The position numbers and the translations under genes are program-made. A model generated the notes under the pieces. It saw only the letters and a program-made list of their open reading frames with translations, was not told the origin of the DNA and did not search any database. From an uncultured Bacteroidales bacterium (GTDB lineage Bacteria; Bacteroidota; Bacteroidia; Bacteroidales; UBA932), in the NCBI GenBank assembly GCA_946062035.1, contig CAMGTS010000030.1, positions 1-9,924 of the forward strand: a stretch of 9,924 nt of DNA, written 5' to 3'. Positions 1-7,214 of this stretch are shown here, in pieces. Position 1 is the stretch's first letter, and each line of letters starts with the position of its first letter.

Positions 1-894
1 TATAGGAAAATTCTTTCCGACTTCAATTCGAAGGTTTGTGAAAATCACGATATTGTCCACCTTACATCAAGCGGATCTTTTAGTCTATATAGAGATTTGT
101 ATCTGATAAATAAAGCGAAAAATAAAGGACTTAAAACTGTTATCCATTTCCACTTCGGCAGAATTCCTGAGCTTGCACAACAAAATAATTGGGAGTGGAA
201 ATTATTAAAGAGAGTTGTTCTTAAGGCTGATAGAACCATTGTTTTAGACAAAATGTCTTACGAAACATTATTGTCTATAGGTATCACGAGTGTTAAAATA
301 TTACCTAATCCAGTAGCACCGATTGTTGAAAAGGTAGTATCTGAAAATAAAATTTCCCATAAAAAGGGTGAAATACTGTTTGTAGGACACGTCCTCAGGA
401 CCAAAGGCATATTTGAATTGTTGGAAGCCTGTTCAACTATTGGCGGCATTCATCTTAAAATTGTAGGGCATATCACTCAGTATATGCAACAAGAGATAGA
501 GCGTATCTACGGCAAACCTGAGTGGTTGTCAATATGCGGCGAAATGCCTTATGAAGAGGTAGTCAAAGAAATGATGGGATGTGATGTCTTTGTGTTGCCG
601 ACATATACAGAAGGATTTCCTAATGTTATCATTGAGGCGATGGCCGCAGGGTGCGCTATAGTAACAACTCCGGTAGGAGCTATTCCTGAGATGCTTGAGA
701 GCGAAGATAATAAACATTACGGCTTGTTAGTCGAACCGCACGATTCTTCGAAATTGCACGAAGCCATAATATCTCTACTCAAGAACGATAGCCTCAAGAA
801 TGAAATGCGGAAAAATGTTCGAATCCGTGTATTCGAGAGATATAATATGCCGGCTGTGTGGAAGCAATTAGTATCAATATGGACCACCTGTTAA
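1..894 (+). CDS. Glycosyltransferase family 4 (GT4, GT-B fold), 5'-truncated by the window edge
   Basis: The frame is open from base 1, so the gene begins upstream and 297 C-terminal residues are visible; a TTG at 97 is unlikely to be the true start. It is a retaining GT-B glycosyltransferase that would add one sugar of the repeat unit at the cytoplasmic membrane face. The visible part holds the end of the acceptor domain (IHFHFGRIPE, nt 145-174), the linker (ILPNP, nt 298-312), the start of the C-terminal nucleotide-sugar domain (GEILFVGHVLRTKGI, nt 367-411), and the GT4 signature EGFPNVIIEAMAAG (nt 610-651). The two glutamates of the E-x7-E motif are encoded at nt 610 and 634. Composition is AT-rich (19 G+C in the 60 nt at 181-240), unlike the next three genes. 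Sugar donor and linkage cannot be read from the sequence. The family call is firm and the specificity unknown. Confidence 0.88.
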   Translation, partial: YRKILSDFNSKVCENHDIVHLTSSGSFSLYRDLYLINKAKNKGLKTVIHFHFGRIPELAQQNNWEWKLLKRVVLKADRTIVLDKMSYETLLSIGITSVKILPNPVAPIVEKVVSENKISHKKGEILFVGHVLRTKGIFELLEACSTIGGIHLKIVGHITQYMQQEIERIYGKPEWLSICGEMPYEEVVKEMMGCDVFVLPTYTEGFPNVIIEAMAAGCAIVTTPVGAIPEMLESEDNKHYGLLVEPHDSSKLHEAIISLLKNDSLKNEMRKNVRIRVFERYNMPAVWKQLVSIWTTC

Positions 895-1050
895 AAAGTC
901 CGAACACTACGCATAACACAAATTAGGTTTCGTATCTGGTTTGCAAATAAATTCACATCCTTCAATATATACAACTGCATATACACAAAAAGCGATGTGA
1001 TTTTTATTGTTTTTATGCAGTTTTTCTTTAAATTTTAAGTTAACACATAT
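895..1050 (+). promoter_or_regulatory. AT-rich intergenic gap upstream of capE, possible weak promoter
   Basis: This 156-nt gap between the GT4 gene and capE has no credible ORF. A weak match to the Bacteroides -33/-7 pattern (TTTG, 19-21 nt, TAnnTTTG) is ATTG at 1006-1009, then 19 nt, then TAAATTTT at 1029-1036. Each box has one mismatch, and the implied leader would be only about 10 nt. A second -7-like string, TAGGTTTC at 924-931, has no partner box. The gap also contains the inverted repeat listed separately. The composition step from AT-rich GT4 to GC-rich capE falls here, so it may be a module boundary. Confidence 0.22.
973..1030 (+). terminator. Inverted repeat followed by a T-rich tract, possible terminator of the upstream GT4 gene
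   Basis: AACTGCATA at 973-981 is the exact reverse complement of TATGCAGTT at 1014-1022, giving a 9-bp stem. T-rich sequence follows immediately (TTTTTCTTT, ending at 1029). The 32-nt loop (982-1013) is long for a simple intrinsic terminator, but it contains nested short complements: CACA 984-987 with TGTG 996-999, or AAAAA 987-991 with TTTTT 1001-1005. It could end the upstream transcript, act in the capE leader, or be chance in AT-rich DNA. Confidence 0.3.
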
Positions 1051-2124
1051 ATGTCTGCCTTCAAGGATAAAGTCCTCCTGATTACAGGAGGTACGGGGTC
1101 TTTCGGCAACGCTGTGCTGCGCCGTTTCTTAGACTCCGACATCAGGGAAATCCGCATCTTCTCCCGCGACGAAAAGAAGCAGGACGACATGCGCCACAAG
1201 TTCCAGAACAACAAGATCAAATACTACATCGGCAACGTCCGTAACAAGGAGTCCGTGGATGTCGCCATGCGTGGCGTGGACTACGTCTTCAGTGCGGCCG
1301 CGCTCAAGCAGGTACCTTCATGCGAGTTCTTCCCGATGGAGGCCACACGCACGAACGTCGAGGGGACGAACAACGTGCTTCTCAGCGCCATCGAGCACGG
1401 CGTGAAGAACGTGGTCGTACTGTCGACTGACAAGGCTGCCTATCCTATCAACGCCATGGGCATCAGCAAGGCCCTGATGGAGAAGGTGGCTATAGCCAAA
1501 GGGCGCGAGCTCGGCGAGGGCGCACCTACGACCATCTGCTGCACACGCTACGGCAACGTGATGGCGAGCCGAGGCTCGGTTATCCCGTTGTGGGTGGAGC
1601 AGATGATGGCGGGCAAGCCCATCACCATCACCGACCCCGAGATGACCCGTTTCATGATGACACTTGATGATGCGGTGGACCTTGTGATCTATGCGTTCAC
1701 CCACGGCCATAACGGGGATCTTTTCGTCCAGAAGGCCCCTGCCGCCACGCTCTCCACACTCGCCGAAGCTCTTAAGGAGATCTATTCCAAGGTAAAACCC
1801 GAATACGGCAGGACGGAGGTGAAAGTCATCGGCACACGCCACGGTGAGAAGCTCTACGAGACGCTCGTGACCCGTGAGGAGATGGCCAAGGCCGTTGATA
1901 TGGGTAATTACTACCGTATTCCATGTGATACAAGAGACCTCAACTACGACAAGTTCTTCACTGAGGGCAACGAGGAGGCCTCGAAGATAGAGGACTATCA
2001 CAGCCATAATACAAGCCGTCTTGATGTAGAGGGAATGAAAGAACAGCTGATGCGCCTGAGGTTCATCCAGTCCGACCTCGGACTCATCCCCGCCGACACA
2101 TCACGGGAAATCCGTAGCGAATAG
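1051..2124 (+). CDS. capE: UDP-GlcNAc 4,6-dehydratase (5-inverting), first step to UDP-L-FucNAc (CapE/WbjB/FnlA)
   Basis: A 357-residue extended short-chain dehydrogenase/reductase. It takes UDP-GlcNAc through 4,6-dehydration with C5 inversion to the L-arabino-4-hexulose intermediate used by CapF. The NAD(P)-binding loop is TGGTGSFG at residues 12-19. The active-site region has STDK (125-128) followed by MGISK (136-140), so Met136 sits where most SDR enzymes have the catalytic Tyr, with Lys140 retained. AAALKQVPSCEFFP (82-95) and GTRHGEKLYE (261-270) are further family blocks. Length fits the CapE/WbjB family, with the usual C-terminal DYHSHNT region (315-321). The ATG at 1051 places the nucleotide-binding strand at the expected distance; no Shine-Dalgarno is visible. 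It is followed 2 nt later by capF. GC is high (42 G+C in the 60 nt at 1501-1560). The capF and capG partners separate it from PseB/FlaA1-type retaining dehydratases. Confidence 0.95.
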   Translation: MSAFKDKVLLITGGTGSFGNAVLRRFLDSDIREIRIFSRDEKKQDDMRHKFQNNKIKYYIGNVRNKESVDVAMRGVDYVFSAAALKQVPSCEFFPMEATRTNVEGTNNVLLSAIEHGVKNVVVLSTDKAAYPINAMGISKALMEKVAIAKGRELGEGAPTTICCTRYGNVMASRGSVIPLWVEQMMAGKPITITDPEMTRFMMTLDDAVDLVIYAFTHGHNGDLFVQKAPAATLSTLAEALKEIYSKVKPEYGRTEVKVIGTRHGEKLYETLVTREEMAKAVDMGNYYRIPCDTRDLNYDKFFTEGNEEASKIEDYHSHNTSRLDVEGMKEQLMRLRFIQSDLGLIPADTSREIRSE

Positions 2125-2126
2125 CC

Positions 2127-3329
2127 ATGAAGATACTTGTCACGGGAGCCAAAGGTTTCGTAGGGCGCAATCTGTGCGCACAGCTCAACAACATCAGGGA
2201 TGGAAAGGCACGCAACTATCCCGTAAAGATTGATGAAGTGTTCGAATATGATATCGACTCTACTCCGGAGGAGTTGGATCGTTGGTGCGCTGACGCCGAC
2301 TTTGTTTTCAACCTTGCCGGAGTGAACAGACCTAAAGACCAGAAAGAGTTCATGGAAGGCAACTTCGGATTCGCCTCCACTCTTCTTGACACCCTAAAGA
2401 AGCACGGCAACACCTGTCCGGTGATGCTTTCAAGCTCCATTCAGGCGACCCTTATAGGCCGTTACGGCGAGAGCGACTACGGCAAATCCAAGCTTGCGGG
2501 TGAAGAGTTGTTCTTCGGTTACGGCAAGGCCACAGGAGCCAAAGTGCTAGTCTACCGCTTCCCTAACCTTTTCGGTAAATGGTGCAGACCGAACTACAAC
2601 AGTGCCGTCGCCACATTCTGCAACAACATAGCCAATGACCTGCCGATACAGGTCAACGACCCCAAGGTGGAACTTGAACTGCTGTATATCGACGATCTTG
2701 TCGACGAGATGATCTCGGCGCTCACGGGAGGAGAACACCATTGTGAGTTCGAAGGCGTGGAGACGGTCTTTACAGAAAACGGACGCTACTGCGCCGTACC
2801 GGTAAGCCACAAAGCGACCCTCGGTGAGATTGTCGACCTGTTGTATAAGTTCAAGGCACAGCCCGAGACGCTGATGATGCCCGAAATTCCTGCCAACTCG
2901 TTTGCCAAGAAGCTCTACAGCGCCTATCTGAGCTATCTGCCCGCTGACAAGGTAAAATTCGCACTGAAGATGAACATCGATGACAGAGGTTCGTTTACCG
3001 AGCTTATCAGGACAGAGAAGTGCGGTCAGTTCTCCGTAAACATCTCCAGGCCGGGCATTACCAAAGGACAGCATTGGCACAACACAAAATGGGAGTTCTT
3101 CATCGTTGTCTCAGGCCACGGGCTGATACAGCTCCGCAAGGAGGGAGGCGATGAGGTGATCGAGTTCGAGGTTTCGGGTGAGAAGATAGAGGCCGTGCAC
3201 ATGCTTCCGGGATATACACACAATATTATAAATCTCTCCAAGACGGAGAACCTCGTCACCGTCATGTGGGCGAACGAGGCCTTTGATCCTGACAGGCCGG
3301 ACACGTATTTCGACCCTGTCATGAATTAA
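2127..3329 (+). CDS. capF: CapF/WbjC/FnlB: bifunctional C3-epimerase / NADPH-dependent C4-reductase with SDR and cupin domains
   Basis: A 400-residue two-domain enzyme for the second step of UDP-L-FucNAc synthesis. In the characterised S. aureus family member the C-terminal cupin epimerises C3 of the CapE product and the N-terminal SDR reduces C4, giving UDP-N-acetyl-L-pneumosamine (talo form). The N-terminal Rossmann loop is GAKGFVG (residues 7-13). The SDR active site has Ser102-104 and Y118xxxK122 (YGKSK), and NLFGKW follows at 147-152. The cupin domain starts near residue 280 (MNIDDRGSFTEL, 282-293). It carries the metal-ligand block GQHWH (314-318; His316, His318), Glu323, and His365 in PGYTH (361-365). 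The ATG lies 2 nt after the capE stop, so the two are probably co-translated. Domain order and length match the family, and no key residue is missing. Confidence is high because the SDR-cupin fusion is distinctive and sits between capE and capG. Confidence 0.95.
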   Translation: MKILVTGAKGFVGRNLCAQLNNIRDGKARNYPVKIDEVFEYDIDSTPEELDRWCADADFVFNLAGVNRPKDQKEFMEGNFGFASTLLDTLKKHGNTCPVMLSSSIQATLIGRYGESDYGKSKLAGEELFFGYGKATGAKVLVYRFPNLFGKWCRPNYNSAVATFCNNIANDLPIQVNDPKVELELLYIDDLVDEMISALTGGEHHCEFEGVETVFTENGRYCAVPVSHKATLGEIVDLLYKFKAQPETLMMPEIPANSFAKKLYSAYLSYLPADKVKFALKMNIDDRGSFTELIRTEKCGQFSVNISRPGITKGQHWHNTKWEFFIVVSGHGLIQLRKEGGDEVIEFEVSGEKIEAVHMLPGYTHNIINLSKTENLVTVMWANEAFDPDRPDTYFDPVMN

Positions 3330-3348
3330 AAAAGAAAACATTCTGAAG

Positions 3349-4536
3349 ATGGAAAAAATAAGGACAGACTATTCGGATATACACTTCAAGGATGACGGCA
3401 GGCTAAAGCTGCTGATAATCGTAGGCACGAGGCCGGAGATCATCCGTCTTGCGGCGGTCATCACAAAATGCAGGAGATATTTCGACACCATACTCGCCCA
3501 TACGGGGCAGAACTACGACTACAACCTCAACGGGGTATTCTTTAAGGATCTGAAGCTCGCTGATCCTGAGGTATATATGGATGCTGTGGGCGATGACTTG
3601 GGAGCCACGGTCGGGAACATCATCAACTGCTCGTACAAGTTGATGACGGCTATCAGGCCTGACGCTCTCCTTATCCTCGGCGACACAAACTCCTGCCTGT
3701 CCGCAATACCGGCGAAGAGGCTCCATATCCCTATCTTCCACATGGAGGCCGGTAACCGATGCAAGGACGAGTGCCTCCCTGAGGAGACCAACAGGCGCAT
3801 CGTGGACATAATAAGCGATGTGAACCTCTGCTACTCGGAACATGCCAGGCGTTATCTCGCTGACTGCGGATTGCCAAGGGAGAGGACATACCTTACGGGC
3901 TCACCTATGGCGGAGGTGCTTCACCAGAATCTTGAGGAAATAGAAGCGAGCGATATACACAAACGTCTCGGACTCGAGAAGGGAAAATACATCCTGTTGA
4001 GCGCACACAGGGAGGAGAACATCGATACGGAAAAGAACTTCCTGTCGCTCTTCAACGCCGTCAACGCCATAGCCGCGAAGTACGACATGCCTATACTCTA
4101 CAGCTGCCATCCGAGAAGTCGCAAACGCCTAGAACAGAGCGGATTTAAACTTGATCCGCGCGTAATCCGCCACGAACCATTGGGATTCCATGACTACAAC
4201 TGCCTGCAGATGAACGCCGCGGCGGTCATCTCCGATTCGGGCACGCTTCCTGAAGAGTCGAGCTTCTTCACATCCGTAGGCCATCCGTTTCCGGCGGTAT
4301 GTATCAGGACATCAACGGAAAGACCTGAAAGCCTCGACCGTGCGGGGTTCATTCTTGCGGGGATAGACGAGAAGAGCCTTCTTCAGGCCGTGGATACGGC
4401 CCTGTCACTCCAGAAGGACGGGGACTTCGGCTCTCCGGTGGACGTCTACACAAGGGAGAATGTCTCTACGGTCGTCGTGAAAATCATCCAGTCGTATACA
4501 GGCGTGGTCAATAAGATGGTCTGGAGGAAAAACTAA
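3349..4536 (+). CDS. capG: UDP-N-acetylhexosamine C2-epimerase completing UDP-L-FucNAc (CapG/WbjD/FnlC, WecB-like)
   Basis: A 395-residue GT-B-fold, non-hydrolysing C2-epimerase related to WecB. In the CapEFG pathway it inverts C2 of UDP-L-PneNAc to give UDP-N-acetyl-L-fucosamine. Motifs in order: GTRPE (26-30), HTGQNYD (51-57), GDTNS (111-115), HMEAGNRC (131-138), EETNRR (145-150), HREEN (220-224), SDSGTLPEES (295-304) and TERPE (322-326). The HTGQNYD and HMEAGNRC variants, instead of the WecB forms, favour the CapG/WbjD subfamily over a ManNAc-forming epimerase, as does the position after capE-capF. About 20 residues precede the first GTRPE strand, and no alternative ATG lies between, so the annotated start stands. 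The gap to capF is 19 nt. A ManNAc role is the only serious alternative and is unlikely here. Confidence 0.93.
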   Translation: MEKIRTDYSDIHFKDDGRLKLLIIVGTRPEIIRLAAVITKCRRYFDTILAHTGQNYDYNLNGVFFKDLKLADPEVYMDAVGDDLGATVGNIINCSYKLMTAIRPDALLILGDTNSCLSAIPAKRLHIPIFHMEAGNRCKDECLPEETNRRIVDIISDVNLCYSEHARRYLADCGLPRERTYLTGSPMAEVLHQNLEEIEASDIHKRLGLEKGKYILLSAHREENIDTEKNFLSLFNAVNAIAAKYDMPILYSCHPRSRKRLEQSGFKLDPRVIRHEPLGFHDYNCLQMNAAAVISDSGTLPEESSFFTSVGHPFPAVCIRTSTERPESLDRAGFILAGIDEKSLLQAVDTALSLQKDGDFGSPVDVYTRENVSTVVVKIIQSYTGVVNKMVWRKN

Positions 4537-4550
4537 ACCATTTCTGCGAA

Positions 4551-5759
4551 ATGAAGATACTCTTTCTATCACTATCAAGGTTTAACGACATTAAGGTTCG
4601 TGGTATTTATTCTGATCTTATGAGAGAACTAATCTCTCGTGGTTGTAAACTTTATATAGCTTCACCAACAGAAAGACGATTCCGCAAACCCACGCATCTT
4701 GTTGAAGAACCTAATTGCAAAATATTAAAAGTCAAGACCTTAAATATTCAAAAAACGAATATTATTGAAAAGGGCATTGGGACACTTTTGTTGGAATATC
4801 AATTCGCCGCTGCTATCAGAAAATATTGGAGGAACATTCATTTTGACCTAATTCTGTATGCAACCCCACCGATTACTTTTAATAAGATTATAAATAATCT
4901 TAAAAAGCGTTGTAAAGCAAGGACCTACCTGATGCTCAAAGATATTTTTCCTCAAAATGCCGTTGATCTTGGAATGATGAAAAATGGAAGTGTCCTGCAT
5001 AAGATGTTCCGCCTGAAAGAGCGCAAACTGTACGCTTTGTCTGACAAAATCGGATGTATGTCTCCTGCAAATTGCAAATACGTCATTGAGCATAATTCTG
5101 AAATTGATGCGTCAAAGATTGAACTCTGCCCTAATGCAATAGAGGTAATTAAACAATCTGAGCTTAGCGACAATGAAAGAGATTCTTTGATTGAAAAGAT
5201 TGGAATTCCGAACGGCAAGACACTTTTTATATATGGCGGAAACTTGGGCAAACCGCAGGGAATTGATTTCTTACTTCAAGTCATCAGCGAAAATGAGCGT
5301 AGTTCAAATAGTTATATAATTATTGTAGGAAGCGGCACGGAGTATTCCAAAGTTAAATTATGGTTTGAGGTAAATACGCCACATAATGCGAAATTACTCG
5401 CAGCATTACCAAAGGACAAATACGACAAACTTATAAAGATTTGCGATGTAGGGCTTATCTTTCTTGATCCTCGATTCACTATCCCTAATTATCCGTCGAG
5501 ATTATTGAGCTACATGGAAAACAAGATGCCTGTCTTGATAGCGTCAGACAGTACAACAGACATGGGACAGATAGCTGAGAGTGCAGGGTTCGGACTATGG
5601 TCATTGAGTGGTGACATTCAATCATATATGAAGCATTTTTACGGGCTTGCAAACAATGCTGCACTCCGCAAGGATATGGGGTTGAAAGCATTCTCGTTTC
5701 TTCAGGCGAACTATACCATTGACAAAGTTGCTGACATCATACTAAATTCAGAAAAATGA
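4551..5759 (+). CDS. wbuB: WbuB-like GT4 glycosyltransferase, probable N-acetyl-L-fucosamine transferase
   Basis: A 402-residue GT-B glycosyltransferase resembling WbuB, the L-FucNAc transferase of E. coli O26-type loci. N-terminal acceptor domain: MKILFLSLSRFND (1-13), YATPPITF (103-110) and LKDIFPQNAVDLGMM (129-143). The linker MSPANCKYV (170-178) leads to the donor domain with YGGNLGKPQGIDFL (228-241), VGSGTEY (259-265), and PNYPSRLLSYMENKMPVL (312-329) in place of a canonical E-x7-E block. It would use the UDP-L-FucNAc made by the three genes just upstream, probably acting on the lipid-linked sugar formed by the gene just downstream. Its stop overlaps the next start by 4 nt (ATGA), implying translational coupling. 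It is much more AT-rich than capEFG (17 G+C in the 60 nt at 4741-4800), suggesting a separate origin. The GT4 call is firm; FucNAc specificity is inferred from subfamily and context. Confidence 0.8.
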   Translation: MKILFLSLSRFNDIKVRGIYSDLMRELISRGCKLYIASPTERRFRKPTHLVEEPNCKILKVKTLNIQKTNIIEKGIGTLLLEYQFAAAIRKYWRNIHFDLILYATPPITFNKIINNLKKRCKARTYLMLKDIFPQNAVDLGMMKNGSVLHKMFRLKERKLYALSDKIGCMSPANCKYVIEHNSEIDASKIELCPNAIEVIKQSELSDNERDSLIEKIGIPNGKTLFIYGGNLGKPQGIDFLLQVISENERSSNSYIIIVGSGTEYSKVKLWFEVNTPHNAKLLAALPKDKYDKLIKICDVGLIFLDPRFTIPNYPSRLLSYMENKMPVLIASDSTTDMGQIAESAGFGLWSLSGDIQSYMKHFYGLANNAALRKDMGLKAFSFLQANYTIDKVADIILNSEK

Positions 5760-6370
5760 ATTTATACAGAAATTGTTTCAAGCGTGTATTGGACTTTGTC
5801 ATAGTCTTTTGCGCATTGCTCGTGATATGGCCTATCCTGCTGATTATCACTATTTGGCTGCACTTTGCGAATAAGGGTGCGGGAGCTTTCTTCTTACAGG
5901 AGCGTCCGGGGAAAAATGGCAAGATCTTCAAAGTCATAAAGTTCAAAACCATGACAGACGAGCGTGACTCAAACGGGAATTTGTTGCCTGACGCAAAGCG
6001 TCTTACCAAGGTCGGAAAGTTCGTCCGCTCAACTTCAATTGACGAACTGCCGCAGCTGGTCAACGTTCTTAAGGGCGATATGGCACTTATAGGTCCGAGA
6101 CCTCTGTTGGTGCAGTACCTGCCGCTTTACAGCAAGGAACAGGCCCGCAGACATGAAGTCCGTCCAGGCATGACAGGCTGGGCGCAGTGCAACGGGCGTA
6201 ACGCCATCTCATGGCGGAAAAAGTTCGAGCTTGATGTATGGTACGTAGACAATTGCTCTCTGGTTCTTGACATCAAGATCATTTTCATAACCCTGAAAAA
6301 AGTGTTCGTGCGTGAAGGCATATCATCCGATACCTCAGCCACAATGGAAGCTTTTACCGGAAATAACTGA
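5756..6370 (+). CDS. pglC: PglC-like initiating phosphoglycosyltransferase (bacterial sugar transferase family)
   Basis: A 204-residue small monotopic phosphoglycosyltransferase, the size of Campylobacter PglC (about 200) and without the extra N-terminal membrane region of WbaP/WcaJ. It transfers a phosphosugar from a UDP-sugar to undecaprenyl phosphate, starting the repeat unit on the inner membrane. A hydrophobic re-entrant helix spans about residues 10-36, with a proline at 26. Then come QERPGKNGKIF (48-58), KFKTM (62-66), the catalytic Asp96-Glu97 pair in SIDELPQ (94-100), IGPRPLL (112-118), and RPGMTGWAQCNGRNAISW (136-153). The neighbouring pglD- and pglE-like genes suggest UDP-diacetylbacillosamine or a related diamino-trideoxyhexose as donor. 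The start overlaps the preceding stop by 4 nt. A GalNAc-P or FucNAc4N-P transferase, as in other capsule loci, remains possible. Confidence 0.9.
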   Translation: MNLYRNCFKRVLDFVIVFCALLVIWPILLIITIWLHFANKGAGAFFLQERPGKNGKIFKVIKFKTMTDERDSNGNLLPDAKRLTKVGKFVRSTSIDELPQLVNVLKGDMALIGPRPLLVQYLPLYSKEQARRHEVRPGMTGWAQCNGRNAISWRKKFELDVWYVDNCSLVLDIKIIFITLKKVFVREGISSDTSATMEAFTGNN

Positions 6371-6376
6371 TAGACT

Positions 6377-7084
6377 ATGAATTGGAATAAAACGGACAAT
6401 CGCTATATCATCGGCAAAGATTTCACTTCTGGAAGTAGCGGCCCGGTCAAAATCGCAGTCTTCGGTGCGGGAGGATTCGGACGCGAAGTGATGGCGATGA
6501 TTGAAGAGCTAACCCGGACGACAGGCCGTTTGGAAATAGCGGGATTTTTTGACGACGGTGTCACCCCCGGAATCCTTGTGAATGGCTATAAAACGCTTGG
6601 TGGAATGGATGCGATAAACTCGTATCCTGAGGATTTAGGGCTTGTTATCGCAGTCGGCAGTCCGGGTGTAAAGAAGAAGATTATCAGCAAGATAACTAAC
6701 GACAAAATATTTTTTCCTACCGTCATCGCCAAATCCGCCATTGTCAGCGACCCCACTCACGTTACATTCGGAAAGGGCTGCATAGTCTGCGACGGGACAA
6801 TCATTACGACCAATTCTAACATAGGCGACTTCGTCACCCTTAATCTCGGGTGCACTGTCGGGCATGATACAAATATAAGCTCATACTCATCGTTTATGCC
6901 GTCTGTGAATATTTCAGGTGAGGTAAATATTGGGGAAAGCGTTTATGTCGGTACAGGAGCGAAGATCATAAACCAACTGGAGATCGGTATGGAAACTACT
7001 GTCGGAGCTGGTGCGGTTGTCGCCAAATCACTCCCTGCCGGATGCACCGCCGTCGGCGTTCCCGCTAAGCCTATAAAGTTTTAA
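6377..7084 (+). CDS. pglD: PglD-like sugar N-acetyltransferase (NeuD family, left-handed beta-helix)
   Basis: A 235-residue acetyl-CoA-dependent acyltransferase of the PglD/NeuD family. PglD acetylates the C4 amine of UDP-4-amino-4,6-dideoxy-GlcNAc to give UDP-diacetylbacillosamine. The N-terminal Rossmann-like sugar-binding domain begins VKIAVFGAGGFGRE (24-37). From about residue 115 imperfect hexapeptide repeats form the beta-helix (for example VTFGKG, SNIGDF, VNIGES, LEIGME). The catalytic-base position is His163 in TVGHDTN (160-166), followed by the C-terminal GAGAVVAKSLPAG (210-222) and GVPAKPIKF. It is longer than C. jejuni PglD (195 residues), partly through a 23-residue polar N-terminal extension without an internal start codon. 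It lies 6 nt after the pglC-like stop. Its place between pglC- and pglE-like genes supports the N-acetyl role over O-acetylation, though an O-acetyltransferase cannot be excluded. Confidence 0.85.
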   Translation: MNWNKTDNRYIIGKDFTSGSSGPVKIAVFGAGGFGREVMAMIEELTRTTGRLEIAGFFDDGVTPGILVNGYKTLGGMDAINSYPEDLGLVIAVGSPGVKKKIISKITNDKIFFPTVIAKSAIVSDPTHVTFGKGCIVCDGTIITTNSNIGDFVTLNLGCTVGHDTNISSYSSFMPSVNISGEVNIGESVYVGTGAKIINQLEIGMETTVGAGAVVAKSLPAGCTAVGVPAKPIKF

Positions 7085-7104
7085 CCATACTTTAAACTTT
7101 TTCA

Positions 7105-7128
7105 GGACGGCAAAACCGGAAGCCGTCC
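7105..7128. other. Small hairpin in the pglD-pglE gap
   Basis: GGACGGC at 7105-7111 and GCCGTCC at 7122-7128 are exact reverse complements around the 10-nt loop AAAACCGGAA. No T-run follows on the plus strand; on the minus strand the stem runs into AAAAAG-rich complement and T-run signals are equally weak. It may attenuate or stabilise the mRNA between pglD and pglE, or be a relic of a recombination junction. It is too short to call a terminator with confidence. Confidence 0.35.
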
Positions 7129-7194
7129 CGTAACCGATGCTGCGGCCATAGATGCGGTTATGGGTATAACATTCTGAAAACTAACACGATATAA

Positions 7195-7207
7195 GTATTT
7201 AAAATAC
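7195..7207. repeat. AT-rich palindrome just upstream of the aminotransferase start
   Basis: GTATTT (7195-7200), a central A, then AAATAC (7202-7207) form a perfect 6-bp inverted repeat. It ends 7 nt before the ATG at 7215. It could be an operator-like site or an AT-rich leader that keeps the start accessible in the absence of a Shine-Dalgarno sequence. Its short length makes chance a real possibility. Confidence 0.2.
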
Positions 7208-7214
7208 AGATATT

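Noticed and set aside
97..894. TTG at 97 as the start of the first glycosyltransferase
   Set aside because: The same frame is open to base 1 with sensible sequence, and a GT4 protein needs a longer N-terminal domain, so the gene is truncated by the window edge.
1318..2007. 229-residue open frame on the minus strand inside capE
   Set aside because: It lies fully antisense to a well-supported gene in GC-rich DNA, where stop codons are rare on the opposite strand. The translation is His/Leu/Val-rich with no recognisable domain.
2547..3080. 177-residue minus-strand frame inside capF
   Set aside because: Antisense shadow of capF with no recognisable domain or start context.
3403..3843. 146-residue minus-strand frame inside capG, and a second overlapping one
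   Set aside because: Both are shadows of capG; two overlapping antisense frames in the same place argue for composition, not coding.
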